DNA of 64,000 nucleotides from UBA1479 sp048263775 (GTDB taxonomy: Bacteria; Pseudomonadota; Alphaproteobacteria; Rhodospirillales; Casp-alpha2). The position numbers and the translations under genes are program-made. The stretch is from the NCBI GenBank assembly GCA_048263775.1, contig JBLXDU010000008.1:124001-188000 (forward strand), read 5' to 3'. Below, piece by piece: positions 53,116 through 59,869 of the stretch (positions within the stretch are counted from its first letter, which is position 1; each line of letters opens with the position of its first letter). The notes below the pieces were generated by a model. The model saw only the letters and a program-made list of their open reading frames with translations, searched no databases and was not told where the DNA came from.

Positions 53116-53955
53116 ATGTCCATGTCGCTGCAATCCCGTGCCATCGTCCTGTCGATCGCGTTGTTTTTCGCCTTCGCCGGTCTATGGCAACTGTTACTGC
53201 CCGCCGGCGCGGGATCGGCGGCGGACATGGATCCCGCTTACGCCGCCTTGATGGGGGCTACGGCCAAGGGGGCCTCGGCAATGCCGGGGCCCCTCGAGGT
53301 CGGCAAGCAGATCTGGGAGCACGTCCTCAATCCCTTCTACGACGCCGGCCCCAACGACAAGGGCATCGGCATTCAGCTGGGCTATTCCATCCTGCGCGTT
53401 CTGGTCGGCTTCGGCTTCGCCGTGGTGGTGGCCATTCCGCTCGGCTTTCTGATCGGCATGTCGCCGCTGTTCTACAAGGCGCTCGATCCGTTCATCCAGA
53501 TTATGAAGCCGGTCTCGCCATTGGCCTGGATGCCGCTCGCCCTCTACACGATCAAGGATTCGATCATTTCCTCCGTGTTCGTGATCTTCATCTGTTCGGT
53601 CTGGCCGATGCTGACCAACACGGCCTTCGGCGTCGCAAGCGTGCGCAAGGAATGGCTCAACGTGGCCAAGACGCTCGAGGTTGGCCATCTGCGCACGGCC
53701 TTCCGTGTGATCCTGCCGGCGGCGGCACCCACGATCATGACCGGCATGCGGATTTCCGTCGGCATCGCCTGGCTGGTCATCGTCGCGGCCGAGATGCTCG
53801 TGGGCGGTACGGGCATCGGCTACTTCGTGTGGAACGAATGGAACAACCTGTCGATCACCAACGTGATCGCCGCGATCTTCTTCATCGGCCTGATCGGCAT
53901 GGTGCTGGACCTGATGCTGTCCTACCTGGCGCGTCTCGTCACCTACACCGAATAA
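53116..53955 (+). CDS. ABC permease of the cyanate-type importer
   Basis: A 279-residue inner-membrane subunit with six helices after an N-terminal anchor and the docking loop ASVRKEWLNVAKTLEVGHLRTAFRVILPAAAPTIMTGMR. This is the NrtB/CynB/SsuC permease type. AAGGGG precedes the ATG, 11 bases after the binding-protein stop. Works with the ATPase that follows. Confidence 0.9.
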   Translation: MSMSLQSRAIVLSIALFFAFAGLWQLLLPAGAGSAADMDPAYAALMGATAKGASAMPGPLEVGKQIWEHVLNPFYDAGPNDKGIGIQLGYSILRVLVGFGFAVVVAIPLGFLIGMSPLFYKALDPFIQIMKPVSPLAWMPLALYTIKDSIISSVFVIFICSVWPMLTNTAFGVASVRKEWLNVAKTLEVGHLRTAFRVILPAAAPTIMTGMRISVGIAWLVIVAAEMLVGGTGIGYFVWNEWNNLSITNVIAAIFFIGLIGMVLDLMLSYLARLVTYTE

Positions 53956-53974
53956 AAGAAATAACGGAGCCAAG

Positions 53975-54904
53975 ATGATGTCCGATAGCATGAACACTTC
54001 CCCCCAGCCCCGCATCCGCGTCGAAGGCTTGGCCCAGCGCTTCCCGGCGCCGGACGGATCGGGTGAGACCACCGTTTTCGAGGACATCTGGTTCTCGGTC
54101 GAACCCGGCGAATTCGTCTGCCTGATCGGTCATTCCGGCTGCGGCAAGACGACCCTGCTGAACATTCTGGCAGGCCTCGCCACGGCAAGTTCCGGCAACG
54201 TCATCGTGTCGGGCCAGGAAGTCACCGGCACGTCGCTTGAGCGCGCGGTGGTGTTCCAGAGCCACGCACTGATGCCCTGGATGACGGTGATGGGCAACAT
54301 CGCCTTCGCCGTACGTTCGAAATGGCCGCGCATGGCCAAGGCGGAGATGCTCAAGCATTGCCAGAAGTTCATCGACCTGGTGCATCTGACCGGCTCGGAG
54401 AACAAGAAGCCGTCGCAACTGTCTGGCGGCATGAAACAACGCGTCGGCATCGCCCGCGCCATGGCGATCGAGCCGCAGATCATGCTGCTGGACGAACCGT
54501 TCTCGGCGCTCGACGCGCTGACCCGCGGGTCCCTGCAGGACGAGCTTCTCAGCATCTGCGCCGAGACCGAGCAGACCGTGTTCATGATCACACATGACAT
54601 CGACGAGGCGATCCTGCTGGCCGATAAGATCATCCTGATGACCAACGGGCCGGATGCGCGGATCTGCGAGATCGTCGAAAACTCGCTGCCGCGCAACCGT
54701 ACCCGCGCAAACATGCATACCCAGGACAACTACTATCCCGTCCGCAACCATCTGATCGAATTCCTGGTCAACCGGTCCGTCGGTTTCAAGGACGAACTGG
54801 CATCCCCCGATTACGACCCCCGGCATCCGCCCGTCGTGCGCCCCACCGTCATCACCGACGAAGCCGGTGAAACCGGCACGGGCGTGCTGCGCGCGCAGGC
54901 TTGA
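53975..54904 (+). CDS. ABC ATPase of the cyanate-type importer
   Basis: A 309-residue ATPase: Walker A GHSGCGKTT, signature LSGGMKQRVGIARAMA, Walker B IMLLDEPFSALDAL, switch His in MITHDIDEA. The single nucleotide-binding domain followed by about 70 extra residues fits NrtD/CynD-type proteins and not NrtC. It drives uptake by the neighbouring permease and binding protein. GGAG lies five bases before the ATG. Confidence 0.92.
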   Translation: MMSDSMNTSPQPRIRVEGLAQRFPAPDGSGETTVFEDIWFSVEPGEFVCLIGHSGCGKTTLLNILAGLATASSGNVIVSGQEVTGTSLERAVVFQSHALMPWMTVMGNIAFAVRSKWPRMAKAEMLKHCQKFIDLVHLTGSENKKPSQLSGGMKQRVGIARAMAIEPQIMLLDEPFSALDALTRGSLQDELLSICAETEQTVFMITHDIDEAILLADKIILMTNGPDARICEIVENSLPRNRTRANMHTQDNYYPVRNHLIEFLVNRSVGFKDELASPDYDPRHPPVVRPTVITDEAGETGTGVLRAQA

Positions 54905-54946
54905 ACCCAACATACCCAAACGTCATCAACGAAGGAGACCCCTTAA

Positions 54947-55396
54947 ATGACCCGCGCCGAACTGACCGAAAAGATCGTCACCCACAAAATCATGAAAGGC
55001 ATCAAGTGGGCCGACGTCGCAGAAAAGGTCGGCCATTCCAAGGAATGGGTGACCGCCGCCCTGCTGGGCCAAATGTCCATGACCAAGGATCAGGCAACCG
55101 CGGCGGCCAACGCCATGGGCTTGAATCTGTCGGAAGAGGAAATCGCCATGCTGATGACCGTGCCGTCGCGCGGTTCGCTCGAAAGCGCGGTTCCGACCGA
55201 TCCCCTGATCTATCGCCTCTATGAACTGGTCAGCGTCTACGGGACCACGTTCAAGGCCCTGATCGAGGAAGAATTCGGTGACGGCATCATGTCGGCCATC
55301 GACTTCGAAATGGACATCGACCGCAAGGCCGACCCCAAAGGCGATCGCGTGGTCATCACCCTGAACGGCAAGTTCCTGCCCTACAAAGTCTACTAG
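54947..55396 (+). CDS. cynS: Cyanate hydratase (cyanase)
   Basis: Converts cyanate and bicarbonate to ammonia and CO2 (via carbamate), yielding nitrogen and detoxifying cyanate. The 149 residues match the family length. The N-terminal helix bundle has KGIKWADVAEKVGHSKEWVTAALLGQ, and the catalytic set is conserved: Arg90, Glu93 and Ser116 (YRLYELVSVYGTT, GDGIMSAIDF), equivalent to E. coli Arg96, Glu99, Ser122. The end LNGKFLPYK is standard. It follows the ABC genes by 43 bases with AAGGAGA. No carbonic anhydrase gene (cynT) is present in the operon. Confidence 0.98.
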   Translation: MTRAELTEKIVTHKIMKGIKWADVAEKVGHSKEWVTAALLGQMSMTKDQATAAANAMGLNLSEEEIAMLMTVPSRGSLESAVPTDPLIYRLYELVSVYGTTFKALIEEEFGDGIMSAIDFEMDIDRKADPKGDRVVITLNGKFLPYKVY

Positions 55397-55474
55397 AAAA
55401 CCTGAATAGGCCTCCAACGGCGGAGCCCGTCCGTCACGCAATGAAAATTCATCAGTACAGAGAGGTACCTACCC

Positions 55475-56143
55475 ATGATCCGCACCAAACTCACGAACCT
55501 GGTTCCGGCGCTGGCGCTCGGCACGGCGGCAGTTCTCGCGGCTGACCCGGCGCTCGCCCACCACCCGCTGGGCGGAGCACCCATGATCACTTTCGCCCAT
55601 GGCGTGTTGTCCGGCATCGGCCATCCGCTTCTGGGCTTCGATCATTTGTTCTTCGTGCTGCTGGTCGGCATCGCGGCGCTCTATACCGGTCACCGTTTCA
55701 CGGCCCCCGCCGCCTACATCGCCGCCATGCTGGCGGGTTGTCTGATGATGAGCCTGGGCGTCGGCCTGCCGGCCAAGGAAGTCGTCATTGGCCTGTCGCT
55801 GCTGGCGCTGGGTGCCGTGGTGCTGTCGGGCCGGTCGCTCGGCATCGTCGCGGCGGCCTGCGTGTTCGCGGCCTTCGGTTTGTTCCACGGTTCGGCCTTC
55901 GGGGACGCGATGGCAACCCAGGAAGCGGGCGTCGGCGCCCAGGTTCTGGTCGGCTATCTGATCGGCCTCGGCGTGGTGCAGTACGGCATCGCCGTTGCCG
56001 CCGGCACGGTTGCCTTGAAGTTGTGGAAGGCCACGGAATCGACGGCCGTCGAAGCCCGCCTGACGGGTGCCGTGGTCGCCGGCATCGGCATGTTCCTGAC
56101 GTTGGAGCATATCGAAGGCTTTCTCGTCGAAGCCCTTCTCTAA
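55475..56143 (+). CDS. HupE/UreJ family membrane protein
   Basis: A 222-residue protein with a signal peptide ending AHHPLGG (His-rich mature start) and six hydrophobic helices. The family motif HPLLGFDHLFFVLLVG near residue 50 and FGLFHGSAFGD near 135 carry the conserved His/Asp that bind metal. Relatives import Ni2+ or Co2+. In this operon it sits between cyanase and a CobW metallochaperone, so a metal-supply role is likely; which metal is not known. Confidence 0.88.
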   Translation: MIRTKLTNLVPALALGTAAVLAADPALAHHPLGGAPMITFAHGVLSGIGHPLLGFDHLFFVLLVGIAALYTGHRFTAPAAYIAAMLAGCLMMSLGVGLPAKEVVIGLSLLALGAVVLSGRSLGIVAAACVFAAFGLFHGSAFGDAMATQEAGVGAQVLVGYLIGLGVVQYGIAVAAGTVALKLWKATESTAVEARLTGAVVAGIGMFLTLEHIEGFLVEALL

Positions 56144-56267
56144 GACCAAACCTGAAAGGCCGGGGCGCGGCGTGACGGGACAACGCGCCGCCCCCGCCAT
56201 CGACTGAACGGAAACGCGGTTCGCCCAAGGGCGGGCGAACCGCTTAGCACAAGGGAGCGCTGACCAC

Positions 56268-57236
56268 ATGCAACAGGCAAAGGTGCCCGTGACGCTGATT
56301 ACCGGATACCTAGGGGCGGGGAAAACCACCCTGCTGAACCGGATCCTCACGGAACAGCACGGCAAGAAATACGCCGTTATCGTCAATGAATTCGGCGAGG
56401 AAGGCATCGACAACGACCTGGTCGTCGACGCCGACGAGGAAATTTTCGAAATGAACAACGGCTGCATCTGCTGCACCGTGCGCGGCGACCTGATCCGTAT
56501 CATTTCGACGCTGATGAAACGCGCGCAGGATTTCGACGGCATGATCATCGAAACCACGGGCCTCGCCGATCCGGCGCCGGTGGTGCAGACTTTCTTCGTG
56601 GACGAGGACGTCCAGGCCAAGGTGTCGCTTGATGCCGTGGTCACGGTGGTCGACGCCTGCCATTTCCTGGATGCGGTCGACGAGGAACATGAGCTGGCCG
56701 AACAGGTCGCTTTCGCCGACATCATCCTTTTGAACAAGACCGACCTGGTCGACGCCGACAAGCTGAATGCCGTGAAGGCGAAGATCACCAGCCTCAATCG
56801 GATGGCCAAGGTCATCGAGACGGTGAAAAGCCAGGTGCCGATCACCGACGTGCTCGACCGCGGCGCGTTCGACCTTTCCCGGGTGCTGGAATTCGAGCCG
56901 GACCTGCTGGACGAAGAGGACGACCACGAGCACGACGAAAACATCATCTCGATCAGCCTGAAGACCGACAACCCCATCGAGCCCGAAAAGTTTTCCAACT
57001 GGATCCGGGGCTTCATCACGGATCGGGGCGTCGACGTGCTGCGCACCAAAGGCATTCTGAACCTGTCCGGCCAGGAAAATCGCTACGTCTTCCAGGGCGT
57101 GCATATGGTCATGGATTCTGCCTGGGGCGCCCCCTGGGGCGGCGACCCGCGGTCGTCGCGTTTGGTCTTCATCGGCCGCAACCTGGACGAGGCAGAATTG
57201 CGCACCGCCTTCGATAGCTGCACGGTGGCAGCATGA
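56268..57236 (+). CDS. CobW/COG0523-type metal-chaperone GTPase
   Basis: A 322-residue GTPase that hands metal to target proteins. Walker A GYLGAGKTT at 13-21, metal site CICC at 66-69, Walker B-like ETTGLADP, base-recognition NKTDLVD, and an acidic His-containing loop EEDDHEHDEN near 220. The C-terminal CobW domain ends with RLVFIGRNLDE. Zinc is the usual cargo of this group. It overlaps the WD40 gene by four bases and belongs to the cyanate operon by spacing and strand. Confidence 0.93.
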   Translation: MQQAKVPVTLITGYLGAGKTTLLNRILTEQHGKKYAVIVNEFGEEGIDNDLVVDADEEIFEMNNGCICCTVRGDLIRIISTLMKRAQDFDGMIIETTGLADPAPVVQTFFVDEDVQAKVSLDAVVTVVDACHFLDAVDEEHELAEQVAFADIILLNKTDLVDADKLNAVKAKITSLNRMAKVIETVKSQVPITDVLDRGAFDLSRVLEFEPDLLDEEDDHEHDENIISISLKTDNPIEPEKFSNWIRGFITDRGVDVLRTKGILNLSGQENRYVFQGVHMVMDSAWGAPWGGDPRSSRLVFIGRNLDEAELRTAFDSCTVAA

Positions 57237-58339
57237 TGGGCGCCACCGGGTTCGATCCGGCCGCCCTGGGGATTGCCGGGGTCGGCAACCCGGACGTGGG
57301 GGCCCGGATCATCTCGCCCTCGGTCAAGCTCAGCGAAAGCCCGGCCGTGGGCGTGCATCCGACCTTCACGGTTATCGAGGCGGCGGAAGCCCGTGCCGTT
57401 ATCGGCTATGGCGACGGCACGATCCGTGGCATCGGGCTGATGCTGGACGGCGCCCAGCCGTCGGTGCTGGCCCAGGTTTCGGCAACACCCATTACCGCCG
57501 CCGTCGACATCGGCGGCGCGGGCGTACTGATCGGCACGGACGGGGGAGACCTGTTGCGCCTGGGCGGTTCCGACGTCGTCAAACTGGCGGAAACGGGCGG
57601 CCCCTGGGTCGGCGAGATCGCCGTGCATTCGGACAAGGGGTTGCGCGCTTTCGCCGCCGCCAAGACCCTGACCGTTCTAGATGCCGGGGGCGCTGTGGTG
57701 TTCGAAGCGGCCGACCACCCTTCGACCGTCGCAGGTCTTTCCTTCTCGCCCGACGGTACACGGATCGCCGCCGCCCATTACGGTGGGGTCAGCGTGTGGA
57801 AATTGACAGAGCCTGGTCAGAAGCCCGTGCGGCTCGACTGGCACGGCTCGCACACGGCCGTTGCCTGGTCGCCGAACGGTCAGTTCATCGTCTCGGCCAT
57901 GCAGGACAAGGAAATGCATTGCTGGCGCTGGAAGGACAGGACCGGCATGCGGATGTCGGGATATCCGTCCAAGATCCGCGCCATTGCCTGGACCGCCGAC
58001 GGTCAGTATGTGGCGGCATCGGGGGCCGATACGGTGACGTCCTGGGATTGTTCCGGCAAGGGACCGTCCGGCAAGCCGCCGTTGGAATTCGGCTATGTCT
58101 ATGACGGTGTGGTGCGTCAGGTCGCAGCCCATCCGGCGGATCACGTGGTCGCCGGCGGTTATTCCGACGGCACGGTTTTGATCGGTGCCATCGAACAGGA
58201 GACGGCGATGATCGCCCGGCCCGCCAGCGGCCATGCGGTCACCGGCCTGGCCTGGACCGCCGATGGCGGAACCCTGGTGGCTACGGATGAATCCGGGGCG
58301 GTCGCGGTCATGCGCATACTCGAACCGGTGGTGTCCTGA
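57233..58339 (+). CDS. WD40 beta-propeller protein linked to CobW
   Basis: A 368-residue protein made of about seven WD-type blades, for example PSTVAGLSFSPDGTRIAAAHYGGVSVWKL, HTAVAWSPNGQFIVSAMQDKEMHCW and IRAIAWTADGQYVAASGADTVTSW. There is no signal peptide, so it is a cytoplasmic scaffold. Its ATG is in the stop of the CobW gene, showing tight coupling and probably a shared complex. Similar CobW-WD40 pairs occur in other proteobacteria, without known function. Confidence 0.85.
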   Translation: MMGATGFDPAALGIAGVGNPDVGARIISPSVKLSESPAVGVHPTFTVIEAAEARAVIGYGDGTIRGIGLMLDGAQPSVLAQVSATPITAAVDIGGAGVLIGTDGGDLLRLGGSDVVKLAETGGPWVGEIAVHSDKGLRAFAAAKTLTVLDAGGAVVFEAADHPSTVAGLSFSPDGTRIAAAHYGGVSVWKLTEPGQKPVRLDWHGSHTAVAWSPNGQFIVSAMQDKEMHCWRWKDRTGMRMSGYPSKIRAIAWTADGQYVAASGADTVTSWDCSGKGPSGKPPLEFGYVYDGVVRQVAAHPADHVVAGGYSDGTVLIGAIEQETAMIARPASGHAVTGLAWTADGGTLVATDESGAVAVMRILEPVVS

Positions 58340-58387
58340 TCGGGTGCGATCAGGCGCCTTCCGTCCATGAAACAGGGAGGCACGATC

Positions 58388-58657
58388 ATGGATGACATTC
58401 TCGGCCTGTCGCGGGCCAAACCCGACGGCAGCGGCCAGCGCATCAAGGAGCTTGTCCGCAAGCGCTTCGGCCTGGACGAGGCGGCGACGCTCATGGTGTC
58501 CGAACTGCGCTGCCATGAAGACGGCTGCCCCGACGTGGAGACGGTGATCGCCGTCATGGGGGATGCCCAGACCAGCCTGACCTGGAAGATCGGCAAGCCC
58601 ATGGCCCAGGTCGATGCCGGCGACGTTGCCGCGTTGTCGGTGTCCGCGCCGGCCTAG
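58388..58657 (+). CDS. 89-residue protein with Cys-His-Glu/Cys motif
   Basis: A small soluble protein, not recognised. About 5-40 look helical (GSGQRIKELVRKRFGLDEAATLMVSEL), followed by RCHEDGCPDVETVIAVMG with Cys42, His43 and Cys47, a possible metal or cofactor site, then a short beta C-terminus. GGGAGG seven bases upstream selects the ATG at 58388. It ends the row HupE-CobW-WD40, so a metal-delivery or target protein is one reading. No paralogue in the window. Confidence 0.7.
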   Translation: MDDILGLSRAKPDGSGQRIKELVRKRFGLDEAATLMVSELRCHEDGCPDVETVIAVMGDAQTSLTWKIGKPMAQVDAGDVAALSVSAPA

Positions 58658-58700
58658 CGGGCCCGCGCCGCGGGGACGCGCCACCCAAACTGCCTGCCGC

Positions 58701-58739
58701 CGATGCCAATCGTCGGTGCCAGTCGTCGATGCCAGTCGC
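58701..58739. repeat. Three tandem copies of a 13-base unit
   Basis: CGATGCCAATCGT, CGGTGCCAGTCGT, CGATGCCAGTCGC in a row, in the non-coding gap after the cyanate operon. Copies differ by one to two bases. Confidence 0.75.
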
Positions 58740-58744
58740 TGATG

Positions 58745-58855
58745 ATTGTGGGGAAAAGAGGGGAGGAAGGCGGCGGGTCCCGAGGAGAGTGGCTGTCGAT
58801 ACCGACCCGCCGCCTTCGCTAAGTCCGTCCTTGGGAGGAGGTGGACTTAGAAATC
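58745..58855 (-). ncRNA. Candidate anti-Shine-Dalgarno small RNA (CCUCCUCCC loop)
   Basis: Read on the minus strand: hairpin 1 CTAAGTCC ... GGACTTAG (58850-58819) exposes a 16-base loop containing CCTCCTCCC, an anti-Shine-Dalgarno motif. Hairpin 2 has a 13-pair stem AAGGCGGCGGGTC / GACCCGCCGCCTT (58816-58767) with CTCTCCTC in its loop. CTCTTTTCCCC follows, a weak termination tail. Two such loops recall the CcsR/alpha-r14 stress RNAs of alphaproteobacteria. It could be processed from the 3' end of the ANTAR no. 3 message, or be only its terminator. Confidence 0.45.
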
Positions 58856-58886
58856 AGTATGTCTGGGAAAATCAAAATCGCGCACG

Positions 58887-59498
58887 TCACCCTTTGCACA
58901 TGACTAGGTTTTCCGTGTCGATGATCTGCTCTGCGACGACCCGCATGGGCTGGGACCGCTTCATGGCCAGTTTGCGGATCTCGTGGTAGGCCGCATCTTC
59001 CTCAAGGCTCCGCAGTTTCATGACGATGCCCTTGGCCCGCTCAATGGTGATGCGGTCGGCAAGCTTGTCTTCCTTTTCCTTCAGCCGCTTCTTCAACTCG
59101 CGAATGGTCAGGAACTGCGCCCGGGTCCATTCGGCCAGGGTCGGAAAGGATTTCAGCCCCGCGTCCACGGGCAGGTAGGCGTTGACCCCGGCGTGCGACG
59201 CCTGGGCCATGATTTCCGGCCGTGCGTCGTCGGCCAGGAACATGACCGGTAAAGGGGCTGATTCGCTCAGACTCTGCAATCCGGCGAAGGGGTATTCCTC
59301 GGGCTTGGCGACATGCACCACGATCACGTCCGGGGACGAGTCGCGGGCCTTGTCGGCAAGGGGTTCATTGGGGGCGGCAAGGGCGACCACTTCGTGCATC
59401 GCGCCACCTGATCCCTGGGCGTGGGCCATGATGGCCTCCAGCGCGTCGGGGATATCCGTTACCAGCATCACACGCATTGTCGTTTTCTTACTTGCCAT
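58887..59498 (-). CDS. ANTAR regulator no. 3 with pseudo-receiver
   Basis: A 203-residue protein. The receiver-like domain has His at the phosphoacceptor position (PDVIVVHVAKPEE). A charged coiled coil (RELKKRLKEKEDKLADRI) connects to the ANTAR domain (TIERAKGIVMKLRSLEEDAAYHEIRKLAMKRSQPMRVVAEQII). Two starts are possible, 59498 and 59477; neither has a strong ribosome site. It has a near-consensus sigma-54 promoter about 60 bases upstream and is divergent from the histidine kinase. Its RNA target is not evident here. Confidence 0.88.
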   Translation of the reverse strand: MASKKTTMRVMLVTDIPDALEAIMAHAQGSGGAMHEVVALAAPNEPLADKARDSSPDVIVVHVAKPEEYPFAGLQSLSESAPLPVMFLADDARPEIMAQASHAGVNAYLPVDAGLKSFPTLAEWTRAQFLTIRELKKRLKEKEDKLADRITIERAKGIVMKLRSLEEDAAYHEIRKLAMKRSQPMRVVAEQIIDTENLVMCKG

Positions 59499-59557
59499 TG
59501 TTGTTGTTTGTGTCGGGCGTCGGCAGATGTTTGGGCCCGCACTTCGCATATGCAAAA

Positions 59558-59574
59558 AGCAAGTCCTGTGCCAA
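59558..59574 (-). promoter_or_regulatory. Sigma-54 promoter of ANTAR no. 3
   Basis: TTGGCACAGGACTTGCT on the minus strand differs from YTGGCACG-N4-TTGCW at one position; GG and GC are exactly ten bases apart. Transcription would start near 59547, about 50 bases before the gene. Confidence 0.78.
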
Positions 59575-59746
59575 TTTGACACGGAGACGAATTATCATCT
59601 TGACGCAATCACTTAGGGGAATTCATCCATATGCGGACAGCGCAGCGGGCTTGTCATATTTGAATAAAAAATAGGCTGTTATTTTTTAATGATTAAAATT
59701 AGTGCATTTAAAAGAAAGATCTATTGTGCGCAAGGGCGACTGCAGG

Positions 59747-59762
59747 TGGCCCGCCGCTTGCA
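59747..59762 (+). promoter_or_regulatory. Sigma-54-like promoter of the histidine-kinase gene
   Basis: TGGCCCGCCGCTTGCA: GG-N10-GC spacing is exact and the -12 TTGCA is perfect; the -24 block has CC for AC. It points to the kinase start about 108 bases away. Confidence 0.6.
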
Positions 59763-59869
59763 TGATAGGAGGGCATCCTGCCTTGACCGCTGACATTGAG
59801 TGTCACTGTGCAGCCTGCACTTTCGGTCTAGTTAATAATATTTCTCATTTAGGGTAGGTTGATCGAATA

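Larger units (their letters stand above)
59499..59869. other. Divergent AT-rich regulatory region
   Basis: 370 bases without a gene, lying between the divergent ANTAR no. 3 and the kinase. It holds one sigma-54 element on each strand (listed separately), an AT palindrome AAAAAATA-GGCTGT-TATTTTTT (59666-59687), and the inverted repeat GTGCA-GCC-TGCAC (59808-59820) downstream of the kinase transcription start. Confidence 0.6.
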
